DNA of 64,000 bases, taken from NCBI RefSeq assembly GCF_900128475.1, contig NZ_LT635839.1:724807-788806 (forward strand). The letters are read 5' to 3'. The notes under the pieces were generated by a model. That model saw only the letters and a list, made by a program, of their open reading frames with translations. It was not told the origin of the DNA and did not search any database. The translations under genes were made by a program, and so were the position numbers. Position 1 is the first letter of the stretch; every line of letters starts with the position of its first letter. This document shows positions 41,714 to 51,200 of the stretch, one piece after another. This DNA comes from Mediterranea massiliensis. Lineage in GTDB: Bacteria; Bacteroidota; Bacteroidia; Bacteroidales; Bacteroidaceae.

Positions 41714-42561
41714 AAGGAGTGCTTTTTCTTGTTGGACAATAGGTAGAATTCCTTGACGAAGCCTACCATGAACACATGCGAATAGGCGTGTGTCCGCAGG
41801 TTGTTGATGCTGGACTGCTGGGCGTCCCATACGTAGGCCAGGCGCATTTTCATCCGTCCTATGGGCAGGTCGGCGGTGAGCATCTGGCGCAGGGAGGGCT
41901 GGTTGTGGAGCGAGGTGAAACGCACCACGCCGTCGGCATGACCCAGCGAGAAGATTTCGTAGTAGGACTGCCCGTAGTGGGGCGAGAACATCATGCCCAT
42001 GACGGGCAGATTGGCCTGATAGCGCAGGGTGATGGGATAGCGCTTGATGCGCAGGTTCCAGACGGCCATGACGGAGGCGTCGAGGTTGGCGTAGGCGCGG
42101 GCCGAGGCGGGGTTGTTACCGTTGCGCAGGTTGTAGACGAAGCCGCCGTTCAGGTCGGCCACGCCTCCGGCCAGCAGGCGGAAGCGGTCGGTCAGGCGGA
42201 AGTGGTAATGCAGGCCATAGTTCCAGTTGACCAGCGCGGCAAGGGTATTGTTGTTGTCCACGTGGTTGTGCGTGTAGTTCACGTAGCCTTGGAAAAAGCT
42301 TTGGCGCGAAAGGTTTCCGTCGGCCCAGCGGGTCATGCGCATGCTTTCGCGCGAAAGGCGGAACTCAATGCCCCGATACTCTTGTGGCGACAGGTAGGTG
42401 TCGTACATGTTGGCCGCACCCACACCGTAGAGGGTAGCGCGGGTGACGTAGCGGGTCGGGTCGTTCAAGGTGATGGAATCTGCGGGTGTCTGTGCCGTCA
42501 GGCTGCCGACGGTCAGGAACAGGCCTGCCGCGATTCCTGTCAGTTTGTGTATCATCATCAT
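41710..42561 (-). CDS. DUF3316 outer-membrane-type protein
   Basis: 283-residue protein with signal peptide ending LTAQ (about residue 24), then aromatic beta-rich sequence (YVNYTHNHVDNNNTLAALVNW, MKMRLAYVWDAQQSSINNL) of the DUF3316 type found in Bacteroidetes. It probably forms a beta barrel in the outer membrane. It is 28 bp after the topoisomerase subunit gene and is translationally coupled to the S41 lipoprotein. Function unknown. Confidence 0.82.
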   Translation of the reverse strand: MMMIHKLTGIAAGLFLTVGSLTAQTPADSITLNDPTRYVTRATLYGVGAANMYDTYLSPQEYRGIEFRLSRESMRMTRWADGNLSRQSFFQGYVNYTHNHVDNNNTLAALVNWNYGLHYHFRLTDRFRLLAGGVADLNGGFVYNLRNGNNPASARAYANLDASVMAVWNLRIKRYPITLRYQANLPVMGMMFSPHYGQSYYEIFSLGHADGVVRFTSLHNQPSLRQMLTADLPIGRMKMRLAYVWDAQQSSINNLRTHAYSHVFMVGFVKEFYLLSNKKKHSL

Positions 42562-42589
42562 ACAATTCAGTCAAATAGCTTTTCACACA

Positions 42590-45262
42590 TCAGAACAGCT
42601 TCATCTGTCCCGTCAGTTCGTCCAGAATATCGCCTTCGCTCTTGTCCTGATCGGGGTCCAGGTTCTCAGGCTCCTCTTCAGGTTCTTCGGCGACGGGTTG
42701 TGGTTCGGGCTGGCGGGTCGGTTCCAGTTCGTTGATGGTATCGATAGTATAGGTCGTCAGTCGCTTGCCCTTGGCCTTGAAGCCTTTGACGGCGATGAAC
42801 TCGTCGGCCTCGATGACCATCGGTTCGCGAAAGTTGTCGTGTCCGCCGAATACAACTTCCAGTCGCGGATAGTATTCGTCGGTCAGCAGGATGAGCTTGC
42901 TGTTCTTGTTGTCGCCCAGGTAGTTCTGTTTGCGGCTGCTCGACTCGAAGCAGAAGCGTTTGATGTAGGGATAGTTCTGCTGGTCGGCGTCGTAGAGCAC
43001 GGCCGTCCACACTTTGTTCGGGTCGAACTTCTCCATGATGCGGATACCGTCTTCGTAGTGGTTGTTTACGTCGAAGTTGGTGGTATAGAAGTCGCCGTTG
43101 TTCAGCACCACGAGGATGAGTTCGTCGCTCTGGTATTCGCCCAGGAACTCACCGCGACCGTCATAGTTGAGGCGGAGCACGTCGCGGTCGAACCACACCT
43201 TGCGTCCGCCCAGCGTGGAGCCGCCGCGCTGCTTCAGCGTAATCTTGTGTACCGGGTTGCGCGTCAGCATGTTGCCGATAGCCTGGCGTCCCTTGATGCC
43301 TATCCGGCTGAAGTCTTCTTCGAAGATGATTTTGCGGATGCGCGGGTTCGGTTTCAGCGTGACCTTGATGATTTCGGCCTCACCGTTGGGGTTGGCGCTG
43401 AAGTACATGATTTTGGAGTCGGGTGTACCTTGCGTTACGTCGTATTCGCGGTCGCGTACAATGGATGTCACGGCGAATCGCTTGATATAGGTCGTGCCAT
43501 CCTTGCCGTCGCGGTAGCACACGTTGTAGATGGTGCGCTTGTCGTTCTTCTTGAAGACGTTGGCGTAGAGTATGTTTTTGCCCACAAATTTCTTGTCGGC
43601 TACGGGGGTGATAATGTAGCGGCCGTCGCGGAAGAAGAGGATGACGTCGTCCAGGTTCGAACAGTTGGCCAGGAACTCGTCCTTCTTCAGGCTGGTGCCG
43701 ATGAAGCCCTCCTCGCGGTTGATGTAGAGCTTCTCGTTGGCCTCGATGACCTTGGTGGAGTCGATGGTGTCGAAGTTGCGCAGCTCCGTGCGGCGGGGGA
43801 AGTTCTTGCCATACTTCTCCTTGAGCATGCGGAACCAGTCGACGGTGTATTCCACCAGGTTGGCCAGGTGGCGTTCGGTCTCCTCGATGTCGGCCTTCAT
43901 GCGGGCTATCTGCTCCTCGGCCTTGTCGGAGTTGAACTTCAGGATGCGGGCCATCTTGATTTCCATCAGGCGGAGGATGTCGTCCTTCGTCACCTCGCGG
44001 ATGAACTGCGGGTAGTAGGGCGTCAGGCGCAGGTCGATGTGCTCGCAGGCGGCGTCCATGGTCGGAGCCTGTTCGAACTCCTTGTCCTTGTAGATGCGTT
44101 CTTCGATGAATATCTTTTCGAGCGAGGCGAAGTGCAGGCTTTCGCGCACCTCGTCGCGGTGTATCTCCAGTTCGCGGCGCAGCAGGTCGCGTGTGTTGTC
44201 CACGGACTTGCGCAGCACGTCGCTGACGGTGAGGAAGTGGGGCTTGCGGTCGTCGATGACGCAGCAGTTGGGCGAGATGCTCACCTCGCAGTCGGTGAAG
44301 GCATAGAGAGCGTCGATGGTCTTGTCCGACGACGTGCCGGGTGTCAGGTGCACCAGTATCTCGACGTTGCCCGATGTCAGGTCTTCCACCTTGCGTATCT
44401 TGATTTTGCCCTTCTCGCTGGCCTTCACGATGGAGTCGCACACGCTGGCCACGGTCTTGCCGTAGGGTATCTCGCGGACGGCCAGCGTCTTGTTGTCCAC
44501 CTTCTCGATGCGCGAACGTACGCGCACCGAGCCGCCGCGCTCACCGTCGTTGTACTTCGACACGTCGATGCTGCCCCCCGTCTGGAAGTCGGGATAGAGG
44601 CGGAAGTCCTCGCCATGCAGGTAGCTGACGGCGGCGTCGCACAGCTCGTTGAAGTTGTGCGGCAGGATCTTGGACGACAGGCCGACGGCAATGCCTTCCA
44701 CGCCCTGCACCAGCAGCAGGGGGAACTTGACGGGCAGGGTGACCGGCTCGCGATTGCGGCCGTCGTAGGACAGCTTCCACTCGGTGGTCTTGGGGTTGAA
44801 CACCACGTCGAGGGCAAACTTTGAGAGGCGGGCTTCGATGTAACGGGGAGCGGCGGCGCTGTCGCCCGTCAGGATGTTTCCCCAGTTACCCTGGCAGTCG
44901 ATGAGCAGGTCTTTCTGCCCCAGCTGCACCAGCGCGTCGCCGATGGAGGCGTCGCCGTGGGGGTGGAACTGCATGGTGTGGCCCACGATGTTGGCCACCT
45001 TGTTGTAACGCCCGTCTTCCATGCGCCGCATGGAGTGCAGGATGCGCCGTTGCACGGGCTTCAGTCCGTCCATGATGTGGGGTACGGCGCGTTCCAGTAT
45101 CACGTACGAGGCATAGTCCAGAAACCAGTTCTGGTACATGCCGCTCAGTTGGTGCTTCACGTTCTCGTCCTTCGTGTCGGCGGGTTTGTAGTCCGAATGT
45201 TCCTCCCGTCCTTGGGGCAGGTTGTCTTGTTCTTCCAGGTTCTTGTCAAAGTCTTCGCTCAT
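42590..45262 (-). CDS. parC: DNA topoisomerase IV subunit A
   Basis: Type IIA topoisomerase breakage-rejoining subunit of 890 residues. The catalytic tyrosine is Y141 in SAAAPRYIEARLSKFA, with DGLKPVQRRILHSM and the FHPHGDASIGDALV region upstream. The C-terminal DNA-wrapping domain (about 550-850) has strand repeats but lacks a clear GyrA box (QRRGGRG), which favours topoisomerase IV over gyrase. The tail is acidic. ATG at 45262 is preceded by a complete promoter. It heads an operon with the DUF3316 and S41 genes. Confidence 0.9.
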   Translation of the reverse strand: MSEDFDKNLEEQDNLPQGREEHSDYKPADTKDENVKHQLSGMYQNWFLDYASYVILERAVPHIMDGLKPVQRRILHSMRRMEDGRYNKVANIVGHTMQFHPHGDASIGDALVQLGQKDLLIDCQGNWGNILTGDSAAAPRYIEARLSKFALDVVFNPKTTEWKLSYDGRNREPVTLPVKFPLLLVQGVEGIAVGLSSKILPHNFNELCDAAVSYLHGEDFRLYPDFQTGGSIDVSKYNDGERGGSVRVRSRIEKVDNKTLAVREIPYGKTVASVCDSIVKASEKGKIKIRKVEDLTSGNVEILVHLTPGTSSDKTIDALYAFTDCEVSISPNCCVIDDRKPHFLTVSDVLRKSVDNTRDLLRRELEIHRDEVRESLHFASLEKIFIEERIYKDKEFEQAPTMDAACEHIDLRLTPYYPQFIREVTKDDILRLMEIKMARILKFNSDKAEEQIARMKADIEETERHLANLVEYTVDWFRMLKEKYGKNFPRRTELRNFDTIDSTKVIEANEKLYINREEGFIGTSLKKDEFLANCSNLDDVILFFRDGRYIITPVADKKFVGKNILYANVFKKNDKRTIYNVCYRDGKDGTTYIKRFAVTSIVRDREYDVTQGTPDSKIMYFSANPNGEAEIIKVTLKPNPRIRKIIFEEDFSRIGIKGRQAIGNMLTRNPVHKITLKQRGGSTLGGRKVWFDRDVLRLNYDGRGEFLGEYQSDELILVVLNNGDFYTTNFDVNNHYEDGIRIMEKFDPNKVWTAVLYDADQQNYPYIKRFCFESSSRKQNYLGDNKNSKLILLTDEYYPRLEVVFGGHDNFREPMVIEADEFIAVKGFKAKGKRLTTYTIDTINELEPTRQPEPQPVAEEPEEEPENLDPDQDKSEGDILDELTGQMKLF

Positions 45263-45307
45263 ATTGAATTTGGGTCCGTATGCGGTCGTCGATAATTTCG
45301 TTGCAGG

Positions 45308-45338
45308 CAAAAATAGCAAAAGACGGGCGCATAGGCAA
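45308..45338 (-). promoter_or_regulatory. Promoter of the parC operon
   Basis: On the minus strand TTG (45338-45336), a 20 bp spacer and TATTTTTG (45315-45308), a full TAnnTTTG match, 46 bp before the parC ATG. Confidence 0.75.
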
Positions 45339-45570
45339 GTGAAAAGCCCCGTTTTTTCATCGGACGGTGGCGGGCGGCACTCTATTTTATCAAAATACAT
45401 GAAAAAGCGCGGAAAATACCGGTACCCGTGCCGATTTTGTGAATTTTCTGGAGTCGTCAGGAGGTTTTTGCAGGGCTGCGTCGGCTTGCGGACAATCGTT
45501 CTCCGCCCGAAGCCGGGGCGGCTTGTGCATTTTTAATATTTCCCGAGACCCGATGTATCGGATAAATCTC

Positions 45571-45578
45571 TATCTTTG
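45571..45578 (+). promoter_or_regulatory. -7 box of glyS
   Basis: TATCTTTG, a full TAnnTTTG match, 51 bp before the glyS ATG. No TTG or TTTG is seen at the -33 distance. Confidence 0.55.
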
Positions 45579-45628
45579 TGGCGTTTTTAGTGGAAATCAG
45601 AAATAAAATTAATCTATATTTGAAGAAA

Positions 45629-47170
45629 ATGGCACAAGAAGACGTTTTTAAGAAAATCGTTTCGCATTGCAAGGAGTACGGCTTCGTATTCCCCAGCAGC
45701 GAAATCTATGACGGACTGGGAGCTGTGTATGACTACGGTCAGAACGGCGTTGAACTGAAGAACAACATCAAGCAATACTGGTGGCAGAGCATGGTGTTGC
45801 TCCACGAGAACATCGTGGGCATCGATTCGGCCATCTTCATGCACCCCACCATCTGGAAGGCCAGCGGACACGTGGATGCCTTCAATGACCCCCTCATCGA
45901 CAACCGCGACTCGAAGAAGCGCTACCGCGCCGACGTGCTCATCGAGGACCAGATAGCCAAGTACGACGAGAAAATCAACAAGGAAGTGGCCAAGGCTGCC
46001 AAGAAGTATGGCGACGCCTTCGATGAAGCCGAGTTCCGCTCGACCAACGCCCGCGTGCTGGAGCACCAGGCCAAGCGCGACGCCCTGCACGAACGCTATA
46101 CTAAGGCCATGAATGCCGGTCCGGACCTGAACGAGCTGCGCCAGATCATCCTTGACGAGGAAATCGTCTGCCCCATCAGCGGCACGAAGAACTGGACCGA
46201 GGTACGTCAGTTCAACCTGATGTTCTCCACCGAGATGGGTTCCACGGCCGAAGGTTCCATGAAGGTGTACCTCCGCCCCGAGACGGCGCAAGGTATCTTC
46301 GTCAACTACCTGAACGTGCAGAAGACGGGCCGTATGAAGATCCCCTTCGGTATCGCACAGATCGGTAAGGCCTTCCGCAACGAAATCGTGGCCCGCCAGT
46401 TCATCTTCCGCATGCGCGAGTTCGAGCAGATGGAGATGCAGTTCTTCGTGAAGCCCGGTACCGAGCTGGAGTGGTTCAAGACCTGGAAGGAAACCCGCCT
46501 GAAGTGGCACAAGGCCCTGGGCTTCGGCGACGACCACTACCGCTTCCACGACCACGAGAAGCTGGCCCACTATGCCAACGCCGCTACCGACATCGAGTTC
46601 CTGATGCCCTTCGGCTTCAAGGAAGTGGAAGGTATCCACAGCCGCACGAACTTCGACCTCTCTCAGCACGAGAAGTTCTCGGGCAAGAACATCAAGTACT
46701 TCGACCCCGAGACGAACGAAAGCTATACGCCGTACGTCATCGAAACCTCCATCGGTGTGGATCGTATGTTCCTCAGTATCATGTCCGCTTCCTACCAGGA
46801 AGAGCAGCTGGAGAACGGCGAAACCCGCGTGGTGCTGAAGCTGCCCGCCGCCCTGGCTCCCGTGAAGCTGGCTGTGATGCCGCTCGTCAAGAAGGACGGC
46901 CTGCCCGAGAAGGCCCGCGAAATCATCGAAGCCTTGAAGTTCCACTTCCACTGCCAGTACGACGAGAAGGATTCCATCGGCAAGCGCTACCGCCGTCAGG
47001 ACGCCATCGGTACGCCGTTCTGCGTCACCGTTGACCACCAGACACTGGAAGACGGATGCGTCACCCTGCGCGACCGCGACACCATGAAGCAGGAGCGTGT
47101 ACCCGTGGCCGACCTCGACCGTCTGATTGCCGACCGCGTGAGCATCACTTCACTGCTGAAGACGCTCTGA
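45629..47170 (+). CDS. glyS: Glycyl-tRNA synthetase, single-chain alpha2 type
   Basis: Class II aminoacyl-tRNA synthetase of 513 residues charging tRNA-Gly. It is the eukaryote/archaea-like homodimeric form: YGFVFPSSEIYDGLGAVYDYG (motif at the N-terminus), LRPETAQGIFVNYLN (motif 2 region), IGKAFRNEIVARQFIFRMREFEQME and the motif 3 region SIGVDRMFLSIMSA, followed by a C-terminal anticodon-binding domain (VKLAVMPLVKKDGL). The start at 45629 (MAQEDVFKKIV) is chosen; an upstream frame would include the promoter. Confidence 0.95.
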   Translation: MAQEDVFKKIVSHCKEYGFVFPSSEIYDGLGAVYDYGQNGVELKNNIKQYWWQSMVLLHENIVGIDSAIFMHPTIWKASGHVDAFNDPLIDNRDSKKRYRADVLIEDQIAKYDEKINKEVAKAAKKYGDAFDEAEFRSTNARVLEHQAKRDALHERYTKAMNAGPDLNELRQIILDEEIVCPISGTKNWTEVRQFNLMFSTEMGSTAEGSMKVYLRPETAQGIFVNYLNVQKTGRMKIPFGIAQIGKAFRNEIVARQFIFRMREFEQMEMQFFVKPGTELEWFKTWKETRLKWHKALGFGDDHYRFHDHEKLAHYANAATDIEFLMPFGFKEVEGIHSRTNFDLSQHEKFSGKNIKYFDPETNESYTPYVIETSIGVDRMFLSIMSASYQEEQLENGETRVVLKLPAALAPVKLAVMPLVKKDGLPEKAREIIEALKFHFHCQYDEKDSIGKRYRRQDAIGTPFCVTVDHQTLEDGCVTLRDRDTMKQERVPVADLDRLIADRVSITSLLKTL

Positions 47171-47215
47171 CAATGGAGAATGGATAAATGATGAATAATG
47201 AATAATCAGTTTTCA

Positions 47216-47851
47216 ATGAAGAGACTATTCAAGACAATCTGTTTCGTACTTCCCCTGGCCGCCCTCCTCTTCGCTTCGTGTGAGGAAGTGCAGGAGGCCA
47301 GCAAGTATGACAACTGGCAGGCCCGCAACGAAGCCTACATCGATTCCATCGCACATGAGACGAAAATTCTTGTGGCCAAAGAAGAGGATGCAGACCAAAT
47401 GTCTGTAGGGCAACTTTTCCGCATCAAGGACGATTTGGCATCTACAACAGGTACCGAAGTCTACATCTATTGCAAGAAGATTGTGGCGAATACGGAAGGA
47501 CGGCGTCCGATTTATACGGAAACGGTGTCTACCTATTATTATGGTACATTGATAACCGGTGAAAAGTTCGACGGAACGTTTAATGGATATTCAGCCATAG
47601 ACCAAGAGATACCTTCGCCTCCCGATAAAGTCGTGACAGAGTTTGATTGGACGGCTGATTTTGCCATCAATAATTCGAGCTTGCGCACTGGTTGGAAGGC
47701 TGCCCTTCAGCTGATGAAGACAGGCGAACGCTGGATGGTATATTTGCCTTATCAGTCGGCCTACGGTACCAGCGGGAGCGGAAGCATCCCCGGTTATTCC
47801 GCACTGGCATTCGACATCATCCTGGATGATATCGTGGCAGACGAGGAATGA
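47216..47851 (+). CDS. FKBP-type peptidyl-prolyl isomerase-like lipoprotein
   Basis: 211-residue lipoprotein: MKRLFKTICFVLPLAALLFASC signal with lipobox, an N-terminal linker, then a C-terminal domain (about 95-210) with STYYYGTLITGEKFDGTF, GWKAALQLMKTGERWMVYLPYQSAYG and SALAFDIILDDI, which follow FKBP strands and the active-site GxxxL/YG pattern. A role in folding periplasmic or outer-membrane proteins is likely. The ATG at 47216 is preferred over one 18 bp upstream because it yields a better signal sequence. Confidence 0.87.
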   Translation: MKRLFKTICFVLPLAALLFASCEEVQEASKYDNWQARNEAYIDSIAHETKILVAKEEDADQMSVGQLFRIKDDLASTTGTEVYIYCKKIVANTEGRRPIYTETVSTYYYGTLITGEKFDGTFNGYSAIDQEIPSPPDKVVTEFDWTADFAINNSSLRTGWKAALQLMKTGERWMVYLPYQSAYGTSGSGSIPGYSALAFDIILDDIVADEE

Positions 47852-47880
47852 CCTGACTCTTTTCCTTTAAAGAAACATAA

Positions 47881-47927
47881 GAAAGGCTTGCCGGCGGCGA
47901 TGATGCTGCGGCAAGCCTTTCCTTTTT
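47881..47927. terminator. Intrinsic terminator after the FKBP-like gene
   Basis: Perfect 13 bp inverted repeat GAAAGGCTTGCCG / CGGCAAGCCTTTC (47881-47893 and 47909-47921) followed by CTTTTTG. Confidence 0.9.
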
Positions 47928-47995
47928 GCTCCATCGTGCCTGCCTTCTTATGGATTCCATGTCAAAATAGATAACCATGAAAGGAAGCTCTGTAT

Positions 47996-48127
47996 TTTCA
48001 GGCGTTTTTCAGGTGCTACCTGAATAGTCTTCAGGTTAGACCTGAAAGCCTTTCAGTCCCTACCTGAAGACCTTTCAGGTCCAGCCTGAAAACCTTTCAG
48101 GTTTTTCCGGAATGCCACCTGAAAAAA
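47996..48127. repeat. Tandem array, 22 bp period, ACCTGAA-n-TTCAGGT core
   Basis: Units begin at 47996, 48018, 48040, 48062, 48084 and 48106, each 22 bp. Units 2 to 5 begin ACCTGAA or GCCTGAA and continue to TTCAGGT or TTCAGTC; the end units are decayed. Most units are palindromes, for example ACCTGAAAGCCTTTCAG at 48040. The four bases between palindromes vary. The array lies in the gap between two convergent genes, as does the one at 27746. Confidence 0.88.
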
Positions 48128-48264
48128 TGAATACTGATTATCAGCTGGTTGGCGTAATCTGTGAAGGTCTCGTTTGAGATGACATGCTGCTCTGGCGGAG
48201 ATTCTCTTCCGTACTCTTTAAGTTTGCTTTTTTTACCATTCTTTCTCGCTGCGGCCCATTTCGT

Positions 48265-51200
48265 TTAGGCCGGTTTCCCTTTCTCGTCGTCAGACAACCT
48301 TATCCGCTTCTTGTATTGGGTAGGTGTTTCGCCGGTATATTGTTTGAAGGCTGTACTGAAGTAGGATGCTGTGGCAAATCCCACTTGTTCCGCAATTTCG
48401 GAGAAAGACAAGTTGGTAGTGCTCATCAGGGCGATGGCCTTTTCAAGCCTGAACTTGTTGATATATTCATTGGTACTGACATCTGTCAGCGCCTTCAGCT
48501 TGTTGTAAAGGGAAGCGCGGCTCATGTGTATTTCCCGGCAGATGGTTGAAATGTCGAGTCCGCTGTTGTCTATGTTGTCCTGGATAATCTGGTTGAGCTT
48601 TGACAGGAAGGCCTCGTCTGCCTGGCTGATAGCCGTTTCCTTAGGTATGGGTACAGGGCCGGCATGTATGTAGCGCTTGCGTATATTCTCTCTGTCTTTC
48701 AGTCGGTTGCGGACTAGTTCCAGCAGGGTCTCTTCTTCGAAGGGCTTTGCCAGATAGGCATCGGCTCCGTTTTTGTATCCTTCTTTTTGGCTCTGTTCGT
48801 CATCGCGGGCAGTGAGCAGAATTACGGGAATATGGCTGATGTCAATGTCTTCCTTGATGCGTTGACAGAGCTGGTATCCGTTCATGCGGGGCATCATGAC
48901 ATCGCTCACGATGATGTCGGGCTGGTATTTCCGGGTCAGTTGCAGAGCTTCTTCTCCGTCGGAGGCCGTCATCACTTGCTTGAAGTGCTCTTCCAGAATT
49001 TTTTTCAGAAACTCTGTCATCTCGGGGTGGTCATCGGCCACGAGAATCCGGTAGGAGGTGGTATCGAAATCTGTTGTGGCGGAGGTCTCCGTTGGGATTC
49101 CGTCATCGGCAATCAGTTCATTGAGATAGGCTTTGGGCGGACTGACTATTTCTTCGCATGCGTGCCTTAGAGGCAGTTCGAAGTAGAAGGTGGCGCCGGC
49201 GTCCGTATTGTTGTAGGCACCGATTGTTCCTCCGTGTTGTTCGACCAGTATCTTGGAGTAGGACAGTCCGATACCTGTTCCGTTTTGTTCGCCGTCCGCC
49301 TGGTAAAAACGTTTGAACAGCTTGTCCATGTTGACTTGGTTGAGGCCGCATCCTTGGTCGGAGATGGATACACGGACCTTGTCGTCGCCCGAAAGCTGGG
49401 TGGTCACCGTGATGCAGGTGTTGTGCGGACTGTGCTTCAAGGCATTTACCAGCAGGTTGCTCAGTACGATTTCGCATTTGTCCTTGTCGAAGCTGACTTC
49501 TCCGATCGCAGCGTCGGGCCTGTAGTCGATGTGTACCTGTTCAGCTTCTCCTGCTCCGATAAAGTCCTGCAGGACTTGTCCCACCCAGGAATTGAAGGGA
49601 TGAGGCTGCAGATGCAGCCTGCTTTCGCCCACTTCCATCTTTCGGACATCGAGCACCATATTGATGAGTGCCTTCATGCGCTGGGATTGTCGGTAGATGG
49701 CTTTAAGGGGCAGGTATTGTTCATCATTCGGGCCGATGGTTTTCAGAATCCTTTTCAGTGGGGCATAAATCAATGTCAGCGGAGTGCGCAGTTCATGGCT
49801 GATGTTGATGAGAAAGCGGACTTTTTCCTCGTAGACCTGCCGCTCATGTTCCTTCATGGCCCATTTCAGCTTGCGGTCCTTTTGTTTCAAGGTCCGTCTG
49901 AAAGCTTCGGACAGCAGGGCAATTGACAGAATGATGCAGGCAGTGATGAACCACCAAGTCTGATACCAGGGAGGCAGGATGGTAATCGTAAGCAGCAGTC
50001 TGTCGGGAATCCAGCTTCCGTCTTTGGCCGTGCACGAGGCCATGATGCGGTAGGTTCCCGGCACCTGGGTGCGCATGATTACTTCCGGTTGGTAGGTCTC
50101 CGTGTAGTTTTCATCAAGTCCTTCTATCCGATAACGATATAGTTTCCGACGGAAAATGTCTTCTTCCTTCGTCATGATCTGGATGACGACGTTGCTGTTT
50201 CTGGATACGGACAGAACGTTTTGATCCTTGGTCAGCTGATCATTGATGGAGGTCCCGTTGAGGATGATGTCCGAGAGCTGGATTTCAGGAAATCCGCTCA
50301 CGTCGGTCTTTTGATTGTTGGCGATATACAGCAGTCCTTCCACTCCTCCCATATACACTTGTCCGTTGATGACAAGCTGAGCGCGTGGTATGTATTCATT
50401 GGGCAACACTCCATCCGATTCTCCGTAAATGGTGAAACGCTCCTTGTCCGTCGAGTAGGAGAAAAGCATGTTCTCGGCACCGATCCAGATTTCGTCCGGC
50501 GTCCTGCATATGACGGACGATATGTCTGTGAAGAGGCTTGTCGGTACTTGGGTATATTGTCCGGTTGCCGGCGTAAAATAGGCCAGTCCCTGATTAGTCC
50601 CTATCCAGAAACGGTTTTTCCGGTCGTAGGAGACTGAGTTGATGTTGATGTCCTTGGAAGAGGTATACAATGTTTTCAGGTGCTGGGTGGTATGGTTCAT
50701 CTCGTAGATGCGCTTGGAGTCGAACAGGTAAGTACGGCCCTCTTCGCTGAAGATGGCTTGCAGAGAACCCCAGCTGACGGGGTTTTCTTTTTCTTCGATG
50801 GCGATGCTGAAAGTGCGGCTGGATACATTATAAATGTATACGTGGTTGCTGAGAAGGAGAATGGTATTGGGGGTGTTTCGGTGCAGGTAGACTGAATAGC
50901 CGTGTTGCGAGATGGTCTGGGTAGTGGCTTCGTCAATGACACGGAACGGAGTTTTCCGTCCGGTTCGGGTATCGAAAACGAACAACCCTTCGGCAAAGGC
51001 CGACATCAGCAACTTTCCCGGCGTGAATTCACAGATAGAGGTAATCTTGTCTTCTCGCGTATAGGGATAGTGGGTGAAGGTTTCCGTGGCGGGATTGAAG
51101 CGATTGATTCCGCCTCCGTCTGTCCCTACCCAAATGCATTCGGGGCTTTCTTGATACAGACTGATAATAATGTTGTGGCTGGGCCCCCAAGAGGAACCGA

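Larger units (their letters stand above)
45263..45628. other. Divergent control region, parC and glyS
   Basis: 366 bp without a gene. The parC promoter is near its left end and a glyS -7 box near its right end. No riboswitch or T-box is recognised in the glyS leader of about 45 bases. Confidence 0.6.
47852..48264. other. Convergent spacer with terminator and array
   Basis: 413 bp between the FKBP-like gene and the end of the hybrid regulator gene. It holds a terminator, a 22 bp tandem array and about 135 bp of unremarkable sequence; no gene is visible. Confidence 0.7.

Noticed and set aside
42470..44824. 784-codon open frame opposite parC
   Set aside because: Shadow of the topoisomerase gene, with the same Val/Leu/Gln/His-rich composition as the other antisense frames in this GC range.
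45629..45700. T-box or glycine riboswitch in the glyS leader
   Set aside because: The leader is about 45 bases, too short for either, and no conserved core is visible.
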